Shown one piece after another: positions 27,217-37,189 of a stretch of 64,000 bases of DNA. Within the stretch, counting starts at the first letter, position 1. Each line of letters starts with the position of its first letter. This stretch comes from Rhodobacterales bacterium (GTDB taxonomy: Bacteria > Pseudomonadota > Alphaproteobacteria > Rhodobacterales > Rhodobacteraceae): the NCBI GenBank assembly GCA_002748285.1, contig PDSA01000030.1, forward strand, positions 1-64,000. The letters are read 5' to 3'. Below the pieces are notes generated by a model, which was given only the letters and a program-made list of their open reading frames with translations, was not told the origin of the DNA and searched no databases. The position numbers and the translations under genes were made by a program.

Positions 27217-27921
27217 ATGCTTCTACGGTTTTTTTGGGTTGCGTGTTTTATTTTATATTCGGGCTCTGCTGCCGCGATGGGCGCTCGGGCCGGGGGGTGT
27301 GACGTGACTGATCAGACCTTTTTGCAGATCACAGTTTCCAAGCTTGATGCCGGGATTTATCACAACGAAACCTTTCATCTTGCCTCCGATGGCCAGCTTG
27401 GCCGTGTATTGTGGCGTTCGGATCATCGGTTGATGGCGATGGGCGGGATGCGGGTGGATCCGGCGGTTTTTCCGCGTTTGCGCGGCCAAATCCCTTACCC
27501 CGCGCGGCTGAAACCCACCGGTGGCGGTGGTCGGGCTCCGCGGGGGGTGCTGATCGAAATGATCCAGTCCGATCCGACCGGTGCGCCGCGCATTTCACGC
27601 CTGTCGCAAATGCCGGCAGACATCGCTGCGGTGCTGGCCGGATGGCGGCAGAACGTTGCGATGCATCCGCCCAAATCCGGGCGTTACCTGTGGGTCAAAC
27701 CGGCAATCACCGCCGGGCAGCCCGACATCCGCATCAGCCCGGATAGTTGTGATCAGCCGCTGAACAAGGCGCTGATGGCGGCTGTTGCTGCGGGTGATTT
27801 TATTGTGCCAGCCCCGGCGGCGGTCAAACCGTTCGTCACCGGGGGTAACAAGTATAGAGAACAATTTCGTATTTTAAATGCCGACCAGTCCTATTTGTTC
27901 GGGGTACTGTCGGCTCCATAG
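27217..27921 (+). CDS. Secreted protein of unknown function
   Basis: About 234 residues. I do not recognise the family. A GTG at 27205 and an ATG at 27217 are in frame; the ATG has GGGTGGG upstream. The N-terminus MLLRFFWVACFILYSGSAAA is a signal peptide. The mature protein contains a Gly/Arg-rich patch (PTGGGGRAPRGV) and a late RISPDSCDQPLNKALMAA. It ends 33 bp before the CLCA-like protease gene and points the same way, so the two may be co-transcribed and secreted together. Confidence 0.6.
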   Translation: MLLRFFWVACFILYSGSAAAMGARAGGCDVTDQTFLQITVSKLDAGIYHNETFHLASDGQLGRVLWRSDHRLMAMGGMRVDPAVFPRLRGQIPYPARLKPTGGGGRAPRGVLIEMIQSDPTGAPRISRLSQMPADIAAVLAGWRQNVAMHPPKSGRYLWVKPAITAGQPDIRISPDSCDQPLNKALMAAVAAGDFIVPAPAAVKPFVTGGNKYREQFRILNADQSYLFGVLSAP

Positions 27922-27954
27922 TATAGTCAAAACTTATACCAAGGAGGAGAAGAG

Positions 27955-30753
27955 ATGACTGAATTTACCAAATGGCAACGACCGAGAGGGCTGCTATGTC
28001 AGTCCGCCTGCATGGTCGCGTTGCTGGGGGCGGTTTCGATGCCCGCCAGTGCTGCGGATATGTGGACGTCGGGGGTGACCATCACCAAGGGGGGCGCTCC
28101 GGTTTCGATGACGGCCAAGCAATTCGCCAAAAAGACAGCCCGGGGCGAATTCGCCACCAGCGCTACGGCGGTGTTTGACATCTCGATTTCGCTTGAAGCC
28201 AACCCGCAGGGCGATGACGATTACCCGGCGGATCCCGGCGCTGCGGATGATGATCAAAACGCATTCGAGGCCAAACTGGAAGAGTTTGCCGATGCGGTTT
28301 ATCAATCGACCAATGGCGCGCACAAGATCGGCAAGATCACGATTTTCCGTGATGGCGATCTGAGCGGCCTGGCCGATGTGACCTGGGAAGAAAGCTGTGC
28401 TTCCAATAACGGCCCTTGGGCCTATCCCAGCACCTTTGGGAAATCCGGTGGTTACATCCATATGTGCACCACCTGGTCCGGGGCTCCCAGCCTGATGGAC
28501 ACGCCCAGAGGCGGCGGGTTTACTCTGGCGCATGAATGGGGGCATTATGCCTATGGGGTTTATGATGAATATGTGGCCTCACAGTGCAGCCTGCCGGATG
28601 CGAAAAATTGCGGCCCGCAGCCGCATGGCAGTGATACGGCGGCCTCGCCTTCGATCATGAACAACCAGTGGAATGCGGCTCAGCCCGGCGGGGATCAGAA
28701 TTGGCTCGAGTTTTCCACCTCGAACATTGCGCCCTATAACGGCAGCGGCAGCAACGCGCACAAGCGTGTGTTTGGCGAAAGCATTTGGGACACTCTGGCC
28801 CGCGATCCGGCAACGGACCCCAAGCTGTCCTATCTGCCCGAGCGCACCCAATACACCACGCTGACGGCTCCGGTGGCACCGAACTTCATCGTCAATGATT
28901 CCGAGACCACTGCCCGCTCTGAGCTGGACATCGTCTGGGCCGGCGATCAGGTGGTCGAGCTGATGCTGGATACATCGGGGTCGATGATGGGTTCTCCGCT
29001 GGCCAATGCCAAAACCGCCAGCCAGCTGCTGATTGATCAGCTGCCCGAGGGCGAGGCTGCGATTGGGGTTGGTCGTTTTTCCAGCTCACCATCTCAGGTT
29101 TATGCGATCACGGATATCCCGGATCCAGATACCGGTGTGCGTGCGGCGGCAAAAGCTGCGGTTGCGGGCCTGACCGATAGTGGTCTGACCGATATCGAAG
29201 CTGCTGCGATTTATGCGCTGAATCAGACCCAGGGTTTCCAGGGTGGCGTACGGCCTTCGGTGGTGTATCTGCTCAGCGATGGTCATAGCACCACCAGTGC
29301 CGGTTATTCGGTTGCAGATGTCATCACGGACTACAATGCGGCGAAAGTTCCGTTGATTACCTTCGGGTTTGGCACCGGCGCCGATGAGGCCACGCTGACC
29401 AATCTGGCCACCAGCACCGGGGGCAAATACTTCTACTCGCCCACCACGCTGGCGGAAATTCAGCAGGCGTTTTTGGCGGCCAACGCGGCCTATTCGTCCA
29501 ATGTGTTTGTTTCATCGACCTCGACTTCGGCCCCGGCTTCGGACACCACGATCCGTCCGATTGTGCTGGACAGCACGCTGGCCAATGCCATGATCAACGT
29601 CACCTATGACGGACCTCAGTCTGATGTGACACTGAGCATGCTGGATCCGTCGAACAAAGACATCGGTGCCAACTTCCAGTGTGAAGGCACGTCCGAGGTC
29701 TCGTGTAGCACCAATGTCGATGTGACTGCGCTGGGCAGCGGTGTCTATTCACTGCGCATGGCCAATTCGAGCACCGGGGAAAAGGATATCAGCATTCTGG
29801 TTGGTGCCGATGTCAGCGGCTTTGAAACCTACAACATCGCGGTTGATTTCGACAACACCAACTATCCCAGCAGCCTGACCCTGACAGCCACGGCCAATAA
29901 AGGGGCCGGGATCAGCGGTCTGAATGTGGCTGCGGTGATCACCAAGCCGGACACGAGCACAATGATTGTGGGGTTGAGCGATGATGGAACGGGTGAAGAT
30001 GAGCGCGCCAGTGACGGCATCTACACCGCCACCGTGCCTTATAGCGCCGATGGCAGCTATACGGCTGTTGTGACGGCGTCGAACAGTGCGGGTTCTGCCC
30101 AGCTTAGCTATGAAGGCATCGCGATTTCGGTGCAGGAAGATGGCACCGGCGTTCAGCCTGGTGCGGCCAGTCTGCCAGAAAACTTCACCCGGACGGCTTC
30201 TGCTGCGGCTCTGGTATCGGGCTATAATACGGATGACCACGCAAATGATCCTGCGGTTCCGGCAGCCTGTACTGTGGTGAGCGATGACAACACTGACACG
30301 GCGGGTCGGATCGATTCGGCTGGTGATGTGGATTGCTTCAGCTTTGTGCCTTCTGCGACCAGCAGCGATCTGGTGGTGCGTGCCACCGGTCTTTCCGCTG
30401 GGATGCAACCTGAGTTGGTGGTTTACAACGCCGCCGGCACGAGCGAGCTGGCGCGTGTGACGCTTGCGACATCGGACAACTCGAAATCGGGTGCGATCAC
30501 CACGATTGCGGCTGGCGATTTGGACGCTGCGGGTCATGTTGTGACGGTTGAGCATGAGGACGCCACGGCAGACAGCGGCAACTACGCGGTTTCTGTCGGT
30601 TCCAAGCTGATCTCTGACGAACCTGCTGCGCCAACTGGCGGCGGCGGCGGTGGCGGCGGCACCGATGACGGCGGCGGGGCGTTCGGGCCTTGGATGCTGT
30701 TCTTTGCAGCCTTCCTGTCGCTGATTGGCCTGCGCCAACGTCGTTCGGCCTGA
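27955..30753 (+). CDS. CLCA-like secreted/anchored zinc metalloprotease with VWA domain
   Basis: 932 residues, start at 27955 behind a strong AAGGAGGAG site. Signal peptide with cleavage near ASA-AD (about residue 34). A CLCA-type domain follows with HEWGHYAYGVYDEY at 193-206: zinc-site His193, His197, Asp204 and catalytic Glu194 match the animal CLCA pattern HEW.H...GVFDEY. Next comes a von Willebrand A domain (about 332-520) with MIDAS DTSGSMMG at 339, then beta-sandwich repeats including a segment with DGIYTATVPYSADGSYT. The C-terminus has a Gly-rich linker, a hydrophobic helix WMLFFAAFLSLIGL and RQRRSA, resembling GlyGly-CTERM sorting tails. In animals CLCA self-cleaves and regulates channels; the bacterial role is unknown. 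A terminator follows. Confidence 0.85.
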   Translation: MTEFTKWQRPRGLLCQSACMVALLGAVSMPASAADMWTSGVTITKGGAPVSMTAKQFAKKTARGEFATSATAVFDISISLEANPQGDDDYPADPGAADDDQNAFEAKLEEFADAVYQSTNGAHKIGKITIFRDGDLSGLADVTWEESCASNNGPWAYPSTFGKSGGYIHMCTTWSGAPSLMDTPRGGGFTLAHEWGHYAYGVYDEYVASQCSLPDAKNCGPQPHGSDTAASPSIMNNQWNAAQPGGDQNWLEFSTSNIAPYNGSGSNAHKRVFGESIWDTLARDPATDPKLSYLPERTQYTTLTAPVAPNFIVNDSETTARSELDIVWAGDQVVELMLDTSGSMMGSPLANAKTASQLLIDQLPEGEAAIGVGRFSSSPSQVYAITDIPDPDTGVRAAAKAAVAGLTDSGLTDIEAAAIYALNQTQGFQGGVRPSVVYLLSDGHSTTSAGYSVADVITDYNAAKVPLITFGFGTGADEATLTNLATSTGGKYFYSPTTLAEIQQAFLAANAAYSSNVFVSSTSTSAPASDTTIRPIVLDSTLANAMINVTYDGPQSDVTLSMLDPSNKDIGANFQCEGTSEVSCSTNVDVTALGSGVYSLRMANSSTGEKDISILVGADVSGFETYNIAVDFDNTNYPSSLTLTATANKGAGISGLNVAAVITKPDTSTMIVGLSDDGTGEDERASDGIYTATVPYSADGSYTAVVTASNSAGSAQLSYEGIAISVQEDGTGVQPGAASLPENFTRTASAAALVSGYNTDDHANDPAVPAACTVVSDDNTDTAGRIDSAGDVDCFSFVPSATSSDLVVRATGLSAGMQPELVVYNAAGTSELARVTLATSDNSKSGAITTIAAGDLDAAGHVVTVEHEDATADSGNYAVSVGSKLISDEPAAPTGGGGGGGGTDDGGGAFGPWMLFFAAFLSLIGLRQRRSA

Positions 30754-30776
30754 TCCGACGACACATCTGAAAACAA

Positions 30777-30814
30777 AACGGGCGGCGGTCAAAACTGCCG
30801 CCCGTTCTTTTTTG
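30777..30814 (+). terminator. Rho-independent terminator after the CLCA-like gene
   Basis: AACGGGCGGC at 30777-30786 pairs perfectly with GCCGCCCGTT at 30797-30806, with a 10-base loop, and is followed by C and seven T. Confidence 0.88.
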
Positions 30815-31040
30815 TGAAAACCACACTGCACAAAGCCATTTGCAGGGTGCCGTATGGCATAGAGAATGGGTGCAGCTGTCTTGGAAAACCATCTCATGTT
30901 TGCCCCTGCGGTGGTTGCCCAAGCCGATCTCGTCCACCTCTATCGCCAAACGACACAATCAGAATTGTATCGTTTAGCCATACCTCTGCCAAAGGGCAGG
31001 GGAGGAGAGGCCGTGGCTATGTTTACCAAGCCATAGCGAC

Positions 31041-31072
31041 AAGCAAACAGGGCACCCAAATTGGATGCCCTG
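31041..31072 (-). terminator. Probable terminator of the leftward acidic-protein gene
   Basis: Read on the minus strand, CAGGGCA and TGCCCTG (31048-31072) form a stem extended by imperfect pairs around AATT, followed by TTTGCTT. It lies just after the stop at 31100. Confidence 0.55.
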
Positions 31073-31099
31073 CTTATTCCCGAAACGCTTGGTTGCGTC

Positions 31100-33079
31100 T
31101 TATTCGCCGGCGAACCGCTCGGAGGGTTTGAAGCGGGTGTTTTCCGAAATTTCAAACCGACCGCGTTCGACCTTGATGATCTTGCCTTGGCGCAGCAGCT
31201 GGCCGAATGAGCGCAAACCCTCTTCACGGTTGAACTGCTCTTTGCCGGTCAGGCTGGCGGCGCGGCGCATGATCTGAGGCCGGCGGAAGTTCGGCTGACC
31301 TTCGATAAAGGCGTTATAGGCCGCGGCGGCTTCCAGAATGTCGGGTAGCTCGGTCGCGCCCATTTTGGCGGCAAAATCAGCAAAGCTGGTGCTGCTGGCC
31401 AGCATGGTGTCGCTGCTGTCCGCAGCGGGTTGCTGAACCGGAGCCTGTTCTGTGGGTTGAGGCTCTGGATGGCTGGCCACGATGCGCCGGGGACGGATCA
31501 TGCCCGGTTTGCGCGGCGTGATTTTGCCCGGTTTGGCCGCAACCCTGCGCGGTTTGGGCGCGGTTTCGGCCGCGGCTTCGGGGGCAGAATCGGCTACGGG
31601 CTCGGGTTGAGCAGCGGGCTGTGCCGCATGTTCCTCGGGCCGGTCAATGCGTTGTTCCGAGACCAAAATCAGCGGGGTGGAAACATCGCCTTCCTGCGTG
31701 TCGTCATCTGCGCTGCGTTCCCGATGGACCGCCTCGGCCAGATCCCGGCGATAGGCCTGAGTTTCGTCGCTCTGGTCTTCGTCATCACTCGGATGCTCTT
31801 TGCGTTCGGCGATCGTTGCGGCCACAGCCGCCCGCAGATGCGAGATCACCGAGCGCCGGCGCGTGCTGCAATCCGTGTTCAGCTTGGCGTTGGTTTCATC
31901 CAACAGCCTTTCGACATCCGCTTCACTTTCGGCTTCGCTTTCCTTGCGCAGAGCGCGGCTGGCACGTTCCGTGCGCAGCATTTTGTTGATGCCGCGGCTG
32001 ATATTGTGGTTGGTTGTTTTGCCGATTTCGGCAGCAGGATCCTCATCCAGATACTCTTCCGGCAGATCATCGTCTTCCGGCAGATCGCTGTCATCGTCCA
32101 TCTCAACGCTGGCCAGCTCGGCCACCAGATCGGCCTCTTCTTCTGAAGACAGCTCGGTATGGCCCAGAATGTCCTGCACGGCCCCGAAGATGTTTTCCTG
32201 ATCGCTCAGATCGTCATCCTCTTCGGCATAGTCGTCTTCGTCGTCCTGATCATCGTCAAACGCGGCCTCTTTTGCCAAGGGCGCATCCTGCTCCTGTGCG
32301 ACTGGTTCCGGCGTATCGTCATGCAGGGCATTCATGATGCTGGCCATGGCGGCGCTATCGGTGCTGTCATCAGCCTCGGCCTCAAATTCTTCGTGGATAT
32401 CGGCGGATTGCAACGCCTCATCCCGGAGGGTTTCCAGCCCGTCCATATCGGTTTCGATCTCGGTTTCATCGACATCGGGCAGGAATTCATCGGCGTGCTG
32501 GTCTTCGGAAAATGCCGCGTTTGGCAGCGTGCCCTGCGGGGCCGCGCTATGCGGGATGCTGCTGCGGTTTTTCGATACCACGGCACGGATGCGGCGCAGC
32601 TTGGCGGCAACGCTTTCAGTATCGTCGCTCTCTTCGGCGACTGTCTCTACGGGCTCCACATCTGCCGTGTCATCCGTGGCCGGAGCCTCAATGGTGAGGT
32701 CAATCTCTGGGGTTTCGGCTTCTGGGGCTTCGATCTCAATTTCGGGGGCGGGGCTGGTCGCCTTGGCCGGCGCGTCCTCAATCAGCCGCTCAGCCGTATC
32801 TTGCGGCGCGGTGCTGTTTTCCAGAGCGCTGGGGCGCAGCGTCACGCCGCCATCTTCGATTTGAGCATTGACCTGCTGGTGAATCTGACGACTGGCAATC
32901 CGGGCCAGCATTTCGGCATCCGGTGTCGGGGGTTCGGCCCCGAAATAGCGATCATCTGCGGCCAGATCTCGGAAATACTCAGCGATGGCCTTCATTGTGC
33001 CAAAGGAGTCGTCAAAGCCCTCAAGCGTACAGGAAAACGTCCCGTATGAGACTGTTAAAATTTTACTTGCACCAATCAT
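31100..33079 (-). CDS. Large acidic protein of unknown function, conserved N- and C-terminal ends
   Basis: 659 residues from the ATG at 33079; a GTG at 33091 is also in frame. The N-terminus MIGASKILTVSYGTFSCTLE, continuing with STMKAIAEYFRDLAADDRYF-like sequence, recurs in alphaproteobacterial hypothetical proteins. The centre (about 90-420) is very acidic and low-complexity, rich in D and E (for example DDDQDDEDDYAEEDDDLSD), followed by an Arg/Lys and Pro-rich linker with KPRR and RPRR. The C-terminus (about 590-655) looks folded: FNREEGLRSFGQLLRQGKII. No enzyme motif or TM segment is seen. It stands alone and is divergent from thiN. Confidence 0.75.
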   Translation of the reverse strand: MIGASKILTVSYGTFSCTLEGFDDSFGTMKAIAEYFRDLAADDRYFGAEPPTPDAEMLARIASRQIHQQVNAQIEDGGVTLRPSALENSTAPQDTAERLIEDAPAKATSPAPEIEIEAPEAETPEIDLTIEAPATDDTADVEPVETVAEESDDTESVAAKLRRIRAVVSKNRSSIPHSAAPQGTLPNAAFSEDQHADEFLPDVDETEIETDMDGLETLRDEALQSADIHEEFEAEADDSTDSAAMASIMNALHDDTPEPVAQEQDAPLAKEAAFDDDQDDEDDYAEEDDDLSDQENIFGAVQDILGHTELSSEEEADLVAELASVEMDDDSDLPEDDDLPEEYLDEDPAAEIGKTTNHNISRGINKMLRTERASRALRKESEAESEADVERLLDETNAKLNTDCSTRRRSVISHLRAAVAATIAERKEHPSDDEDQSDETQAYRRDLAEAVHRERSADDDTQEGDVSTPLILVSEQRIDRPEEHAAQPAAQPEPVADSAPEAAAETAPKPRRVAAKPGKITPRKPGMIRPRRIVASHPEPQPTEQAPVQQPAADSSDTMLASSTSFADFAAKMGATELPDILEAAAAYNAFIEGQPNFRRPQIMRRAASLTGKEQFNREEGLRSFGQLLRQGKIIKVERGRFEISENTRFKPSERFAGE

Positions 33080-33227
33080 TGGCCTGCTCACTTTCTGTTA
33101 TTTCATCTATCCCAGCAACTGCATATTTCACAAAGAATGGTTCGATTTGATGAACAAACCATGGAAATTTTAGGTATTAATTCATGGCGTAAATGTGGCA
33201 GTTTGCTCAAAAAGGCAGAAAATACGA

Positions 33228-33899
33228 ATGGAACCCCCTATTTTTGACACATCAGAGCCCACCGTCTTGCTGGGCGGGGCGGATTTCGACCCCGCCGCAT
33301 TGAAGCTGGCGTTCGATCTGGCCCCGAATCTGGTCGCGGCTGATTCTGGGGCTGATTCTGCGATACGGTCGGGCCGGATGCCCGATGCGGTTATTGGCGA
33401 TTTTGATTCTGTTGACCCGGCCAGTTTAGCACAAATTCCGCGCCGCCGTCAGCACCGGGTTCGGGAACAGGACAGCACCGACTTTGAAAAAGCGCTCAGC
33501 CGGCTGGCTGCGCCGCTGATTTTGGCGGTTGGCTTTACCGCCGGGCGGCTGGATCACGAGCTGGCGGTTTACAACGCTTTGCTGCGATATCCCGAGCAGC
33601 GCTGCATTGTGATCGGGGCGCAGGATATTTGTTTTCTGAGCCCGGCAGCATTGAGCCTGACACTGCCCGAATCCAGCCGGATTTCGCTGTTTCCGCTGGC
33701 CCCGTGCCGGGTCAGTGCCGCCGGGGTGAAATGGCCGCTGCAACAGCAGGAGATGGCGGCGGATGGGTTGGTGAGCGTCTCCAATCAGGTGCAGAGCGCC
33801 CCGGTCCGTGTGCAAGTCACACCGCGCAAGCTGCTGGTTATTTTGCCGCGCGAGCGTCTCAAGGCCGCCGTAGATGCGCTAACCCAGACGGCTCTTTAA
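33228..33899 (+). CDS. thiN: Thiamine pyrophosphokinase
   Basis: 223 residues from the ATG at 33228. It converts thiamine plus ATP to thiamine diphosphate in the cytoplasm. Motifs LVAADSGADSAIRSG, PDAVIGDFDSVDP, the DSTDFEKAL box and GFTAGRLDHELA are the family's substrate and metal sites. Its end overlaps the end of convergent cbpM by 21 bases. Confidence 0.9.
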   Translation: MEPPIFDTSEPTVLLGGADFDPAALKLAFDLAPNLVAADSGADSAIRSGRMPDAVIGDFDSVDPASLAQIPRRRQHRVREQDSTDFEKALSRLAAPLILAVGFTAGRLDHELAVYNALLRYPEQRCIVIGAQDICFLSPAALSLTLPESSRISLFPLAPCRVSAAGVKWPLQQQEMAADGLVSVSNQVQSAPVRVQVTPRKLLVILPRERLKAAVDALTQTAL

Positions 33900-34214
33900 G
33901 GCGGCGATAATCTGCCGACGTTGCGGATCGGGCTGCGCGTCGATCACCTGCATCAGCGCCCGCAGCTCGGCCCGCACCCCATGCAGTTGATCAATCAGCG
34001 ACAGCACCACACCCATGGCGTCGTCCTGCAGATCGAACTGATCGCTCAGATCACAGATCAGCTCAAGCCGGGTCAGATCGGCCATGCCATAGCGCGGGCC
34101 GTGTTCCGAATGGGCCGGGGTGATGAAATCATGCTCCAGATAGCGGGTCAGGCGTTGGCGGGTCAGGCGGCTGATGGCGTTGATCAGTTGTTCTTCGGAA
34201 TAATAGCGGCTCAT
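33879..34214 (-). CDS. cbpM: Chaperone-modulator protein CbpM-like
   Basis: 111 residues of the CbpM/MerR-helix type: an N-terminal YYSEEQLINAISRLTRQRLT, then ARYGMADLTRLEL-like winged-helix residues and a C-terminal coiled-coil helix. CbpM inhibits the DnaJ homologue CbpA. Its start overlaps the cbpA stop by one base (TGATG), which supports the pairing. Confidence 0.78.
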   Translation of the reverse strand: MSRYYSEEQLINAISRLTRQRLTRYLEHDFITPAHSEHGPRYGMADLTRLELICDLSDQFDLQDDAMGVVLSLIDQLHGVRAELRALMQVIDAQPDPQRRQIIAALKSRLG

Positions 34215-35140
34215 CAGACGACCCCCTTGCGTGGATTATAGCTGTGGTTTCTGGCCCAGCCCTGCATGAAGTTCTCCAGATCGGAGTCAATTTTATCAGG
34301 CATCACGATGCGCAGCTCGACCATCTGATCCCCGGCTTTGCCGCCGCGTTTGATGCCACGGCCCCGCAGGCGTAGGGTCTGACCCGAGCTGGCCCCTTTT
34401 GGGATGCTCAGATTAACCTTGCCGTGGATGGTGGGGGTGGCCACTTTGCCGCCCAGGACCGCTTCGTTTAACGAGATCGGCAGGGTGATGAAAATATCAT
34501 TGCCCTCGCGGCGAAACTGCTTATGCGGTTTCACGCTGATGCTGACATAAGCATCGCCGCGCTTGCCGGTGCCATAACCTTCGCCGCCCTTGCCGCGCAA
34601 CCGGATCACCTGCCCATCGGCGGTGCCTTCGGGGATGGTGACTTGCAGATTGTCGCCCGAGGGCAGGGTGATCGGCTTTTTCCCCCCTTTGGCAGCGGTC
34701 ATAAAGTCGATTTCCAGCACATAGCGCATATCCGGCCCACGGGCGTTCATGCCGGACTGATAATAACCATTCGCTCCCTGTTGCTGACGCTGGCGCAGGA
34801 TGTCGGCGAACAGATCCGACATATCGCCGAAATCCTCATAGCCGCGGGTGCTGCCATAGCCATGGCCGGGCTGCTCGGCATATTCGCGGTAAAACCGGCG
34901 CTCGGGCTGTTTTTCCGCGCCCGTTGCGTCAATTTCGCCGGCATCATAGCGGCGGCGCTGCTCGGGGTCTTTTAAAAAGTCATAGGCCGCCGAAGCCGCC
35001 TTGAATTTGGCCTCGGCCGCCGGATCGCCCGGATTGAGGTCCGGGTGGCAGTCTTTGGCGATTTTGCGATAGGCCTTTTTGATCTGTGCATCCGATGCGG
35101 ATTGATCCACGCCGAGCGCATCATAAGGGGTGTTGCCCAT
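34214..35140 (-). CDS. cbpA: DnaJ-family co-chaperone CbpA-like
   Basis: 308 residues from the ATG at 35140. J-domain residues 1-70 (YDALGVDQSASDAQIKKAYR with the HPD motif in KDCHPDLNPG), then a G-rich linker, and two C-terminal substrate domains (ITLPSGDNLQVTIPEGTADG, KRGGKAGDQMVELRIVMPD). It lacks the DnaJ zinc finger, as CbpA does. It acts with Hsp70 and is coupled to cbpM. Confidence 0.87.
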   Translation of the reverse strand: MGNTPYDALGVDQSASDAQIKKAYRKIAKDCHPDLNPGDPAAEAKFKAASAAYDFLKDPEQRRRYDAGEIDATGAEKQPERRFYREYAEQPGHGYGSTRGYEDFGDMSDLFADILRQRQQQGANGYYQSGMNARGPDMRYVLEIDFMTAAKGGKKPITLPSGDNLQVTIPEGTADGQVIRLRGKGGEGYGTGKRGDAYVSISVKPHKQFRREGNDIFITLPISLNEAVLGGKVATPTIHGKVNLSIPKGASSGQTLRLRGRGIKRGGKAGDQMVELRIVMPDKIDSDLENFMQGWARNHSYNPRKGVV

Positions 35141-35275
35141 GGATGTCCTCCGAAAATTAAGTTGCTTTACATATAGGTGGGGATTGGATGGAAAAAAAGA
35201 TGCAGGGGCAGGGATATGGCGGGGCAGGGCCAAGGGCTCTGGCGTCCCGGGCGAAATTGACCTAAGGCTGGCCCC

Positions 35276-36505
35276 ATGCAGAACCAGACCCCACAGTCCC
35301 CCTCTGAACAGGCCGATGCCGGGCCATTTTGGCGCCGCCCGATGTTTTTGCTGTTCCTTATGTCTGCCGCCATGCCGGTGTCTTTTGCCACCTGGTCGGC
35401 GCTTTTGAATAATTTTGTCATCGAACAGGTCGGCTTTACTGGGGTCGAAATCGGCTGGCTGCATTCCATCCGCGAAATTCCGGGGTTTCTGGCCATCGGA
35501 GTCATCGCCATCATCGTGTTTATCCGCGAACAACTGCTGGCCGGGATTTCACTGCTGCTGCTGGGGGTGGCCACGGCGCTGACGGCGCAATTCCCCTCGC
35601 TTGCGGGGATTTTGACGATCACCATGCTCAGCTCGATCGGATTTCACTATTTCGAAACGGTTAACCAATCGCTGCAACTGCAATGGATCGACAAAAAACG
35701 CGCCCCGCAGACCCTGGGCTGGATCGTGGCGGCCGGATCGGGGGCGACGCTGGTGGCTTATGTGCTGATCGTGCTGACTTGGAAGCGCTTTGATCTCAGC
35801 TATCATTTCGTCTATATGCTTTCCGGTGGGTTTACCGCAATGGTGGCGCTGTTCGCCCTGCTGGCCTATCCGAAATTTCCCATGCCACATGCGCAAACCA
35901 CAAAAATCGTGCTGCGCAAACGCTATTGGCTTTATTACGCGCTGCAATTCATGGCCGGCTCGCGGCGACAGATTTTCGTGGTGTTTGCCGGTTTCATGAT
36001 GGTTGAAAAATTCGGCTTTCGGGTGCACGAAGTCACCGGGCTTTATCTGATCAATCTGCTGGCCAATATGCTGCTGGCCCCGCTGATGGGCAAAGCTCTG
36101 GGCCGGTTTGGCGAACGCAACACGCTGGCCTTTGAATATATCGGCCTTGTGGTGGTGTTTTCGCTTTATGGCGGCATCTTTTATTTCGGCTGGGGGGTGC
36201 TGCTGGCATCGGTGCTTTATGTGGTGGATCATCTGTTTTTCGCGCTGGCCTTTGCGCTGAAAACCTATTTCCAGAAAATCGCCGACCCGCAGGATATCGC
36301 CCCCACTGCAGCGGTGGCGTTTACCATTAACCATATTTCGGCGGTGTTCTTACCCGCCGGATTGGGCTATTTGTGGGTGACATCGCCCGGTGCCGTGTTC
36401 GGATTGGCCACATTTCTGGCGTTGGGCTCGCTGCTGCTGGCGCTGATGATCCCGCGCCACCCGGAAAAGGGCCGGGAAACCATATTTTGCAAAGGCTGGG
36501 CATGA
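35276..36505 (+). CDS. Major facilitator superfamily transporter
   Basis: 409 residues with about twelve hydrophobic segments; the first half has [20 protein letters not shown] and the second [17 protein letters not shown]. Family membership is clear from the fold pattern; the substrate is not. The stop overlaps the msrA start (ATGA), so it shares a transcript with msrA. Confidence 0.78.
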   Translation: MQNQTPQSPSEQADAGPFWRRPMFLLFLMSAAMPVSFATWSALLNNFVIEQVGFTGVEIGWLHSIREIPGFLAIGVIAIIVFIREQLLAGISLLLLGVATALTAQFPSLAGILTITMLSSIGFHYFETVNQSLQLQWIDKKRAPQTLGWIVAAGSGATLVAYVLIVLTWKRFDLSYHFVYMLSGGFTAMVALFALLAYPKFPMPHAQTTKIVLRKRYWLYYALQFMAGSRRQIFVVFAGFMMVEKFGFRVHEVTGLYLINLLANMLLAPLMGKALGRFGERNTLAFEYIGLVVVFSLYGGIFYFGWGVLLASVLYVVDHLFFALAFALKTYFQKIADPQDIAPTAAVAFTINHISAVFLPAGLGYLWVTSPGAVFGLATFLALGSLLLALMIPRHPEKGRETIFCKGWA

Positions 36506-37146
36506 CAATGGACAAACCCACGATGATTTCCCCCGCACAGGCGCTGCCCGGTCGCGATCAACCGATTGCCACCGCTCAGACGCATTTCCTGTTTCATCGC
36601 CCACTCAAGGCCGAGCCTCCGGCCGGGATGGCGCAGGCGATGTTCGGCATGGGCTGTTTCTGGGGTGTTGAGCGGCTGTTCTGGCAGCTGGATGGCGTCT
36701 GGCTGAGCATGGTTGGCTATGCCGGTGGTTACACCCCAAACCCGACTTATCCCGAAGTCTGCACCGGCCAGACCGGCCATAACGAGGTGGTGCGGCTGAT
36801 CTATGACCCGGCGCGGATCAGCTATCCGCAGCTGCTGCAAGCCTTCTGGCAGGGGCATGACCCGACCCAAGGCATGGCGCAGGGCAATGATCGGGGCACG
36901 CAATACCGATCCGGGATTTACACCTATAGCGACGCGCAACAGGACGCGGCGCTCAGCAGCCGGGATGACTACGCTGCCCGCCTGTCCGCCGCCGGATTTG
37001 GCCCGATCACCACCGAGATCATCCCCGCCCCGATCTTTTACTATGCCGAGGCCGACCACCAGCAATATCTGGCGAAAAACCCCGAGGGCTATTGCGGGAT
37101 CGGCGGCACCGGGGTGGTGTGTCCGGTCGGGCTCGGCGCATCGTAA
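36502..37146 (+). CDS. msrA: Peptide methionine sulfoxide reductase MsrA
   Basis: 214 residues from the ATG that overlaps the transporter stop. Reduces S-methionine sulfoxide in proteins. Catalytic Cys52 in [14 protein letters not shown]; family blocks [39 protein letters not shown] and the late [20 protein letters not shown] followed by a second Cys in GVVCPVG are present. The N-terminal ~45 residues are an extension common to long MsrA forms. Confidence 0.93.
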   Translation: MTMDKPTMISPAQALPGRDQPIATAQTHFLFHRPLKAEPPAGMAQAMFGMGCFWGVERLFWQLDGVWLSMVGYAGGYTPNPTYPEVCTGQTGHNEVVRLIYDPARISYPQLLQAFWQGHDPTQGMAQGNDRGTQYRSGIYTYSDAQQDAALSSRDDYAARLSAAGFGPITTEIIPAPIFYYAEADHQQYLAKNPEGYCGIGGTGVVCPVGLGAS

Positions 37147-37189
37147 CGGCCCCTTACCACAGCAGAACAAACCCTTTTCGGAGAACAAC

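Noticed and set aside
32985..33173. A plus-strand frame with a hydrophobic stretch upstream of thiN.
   Set aside because: Its start is antisense to the acidic-protein gene, it has no ribosome-binding site, and only the last third lies outside that gene.
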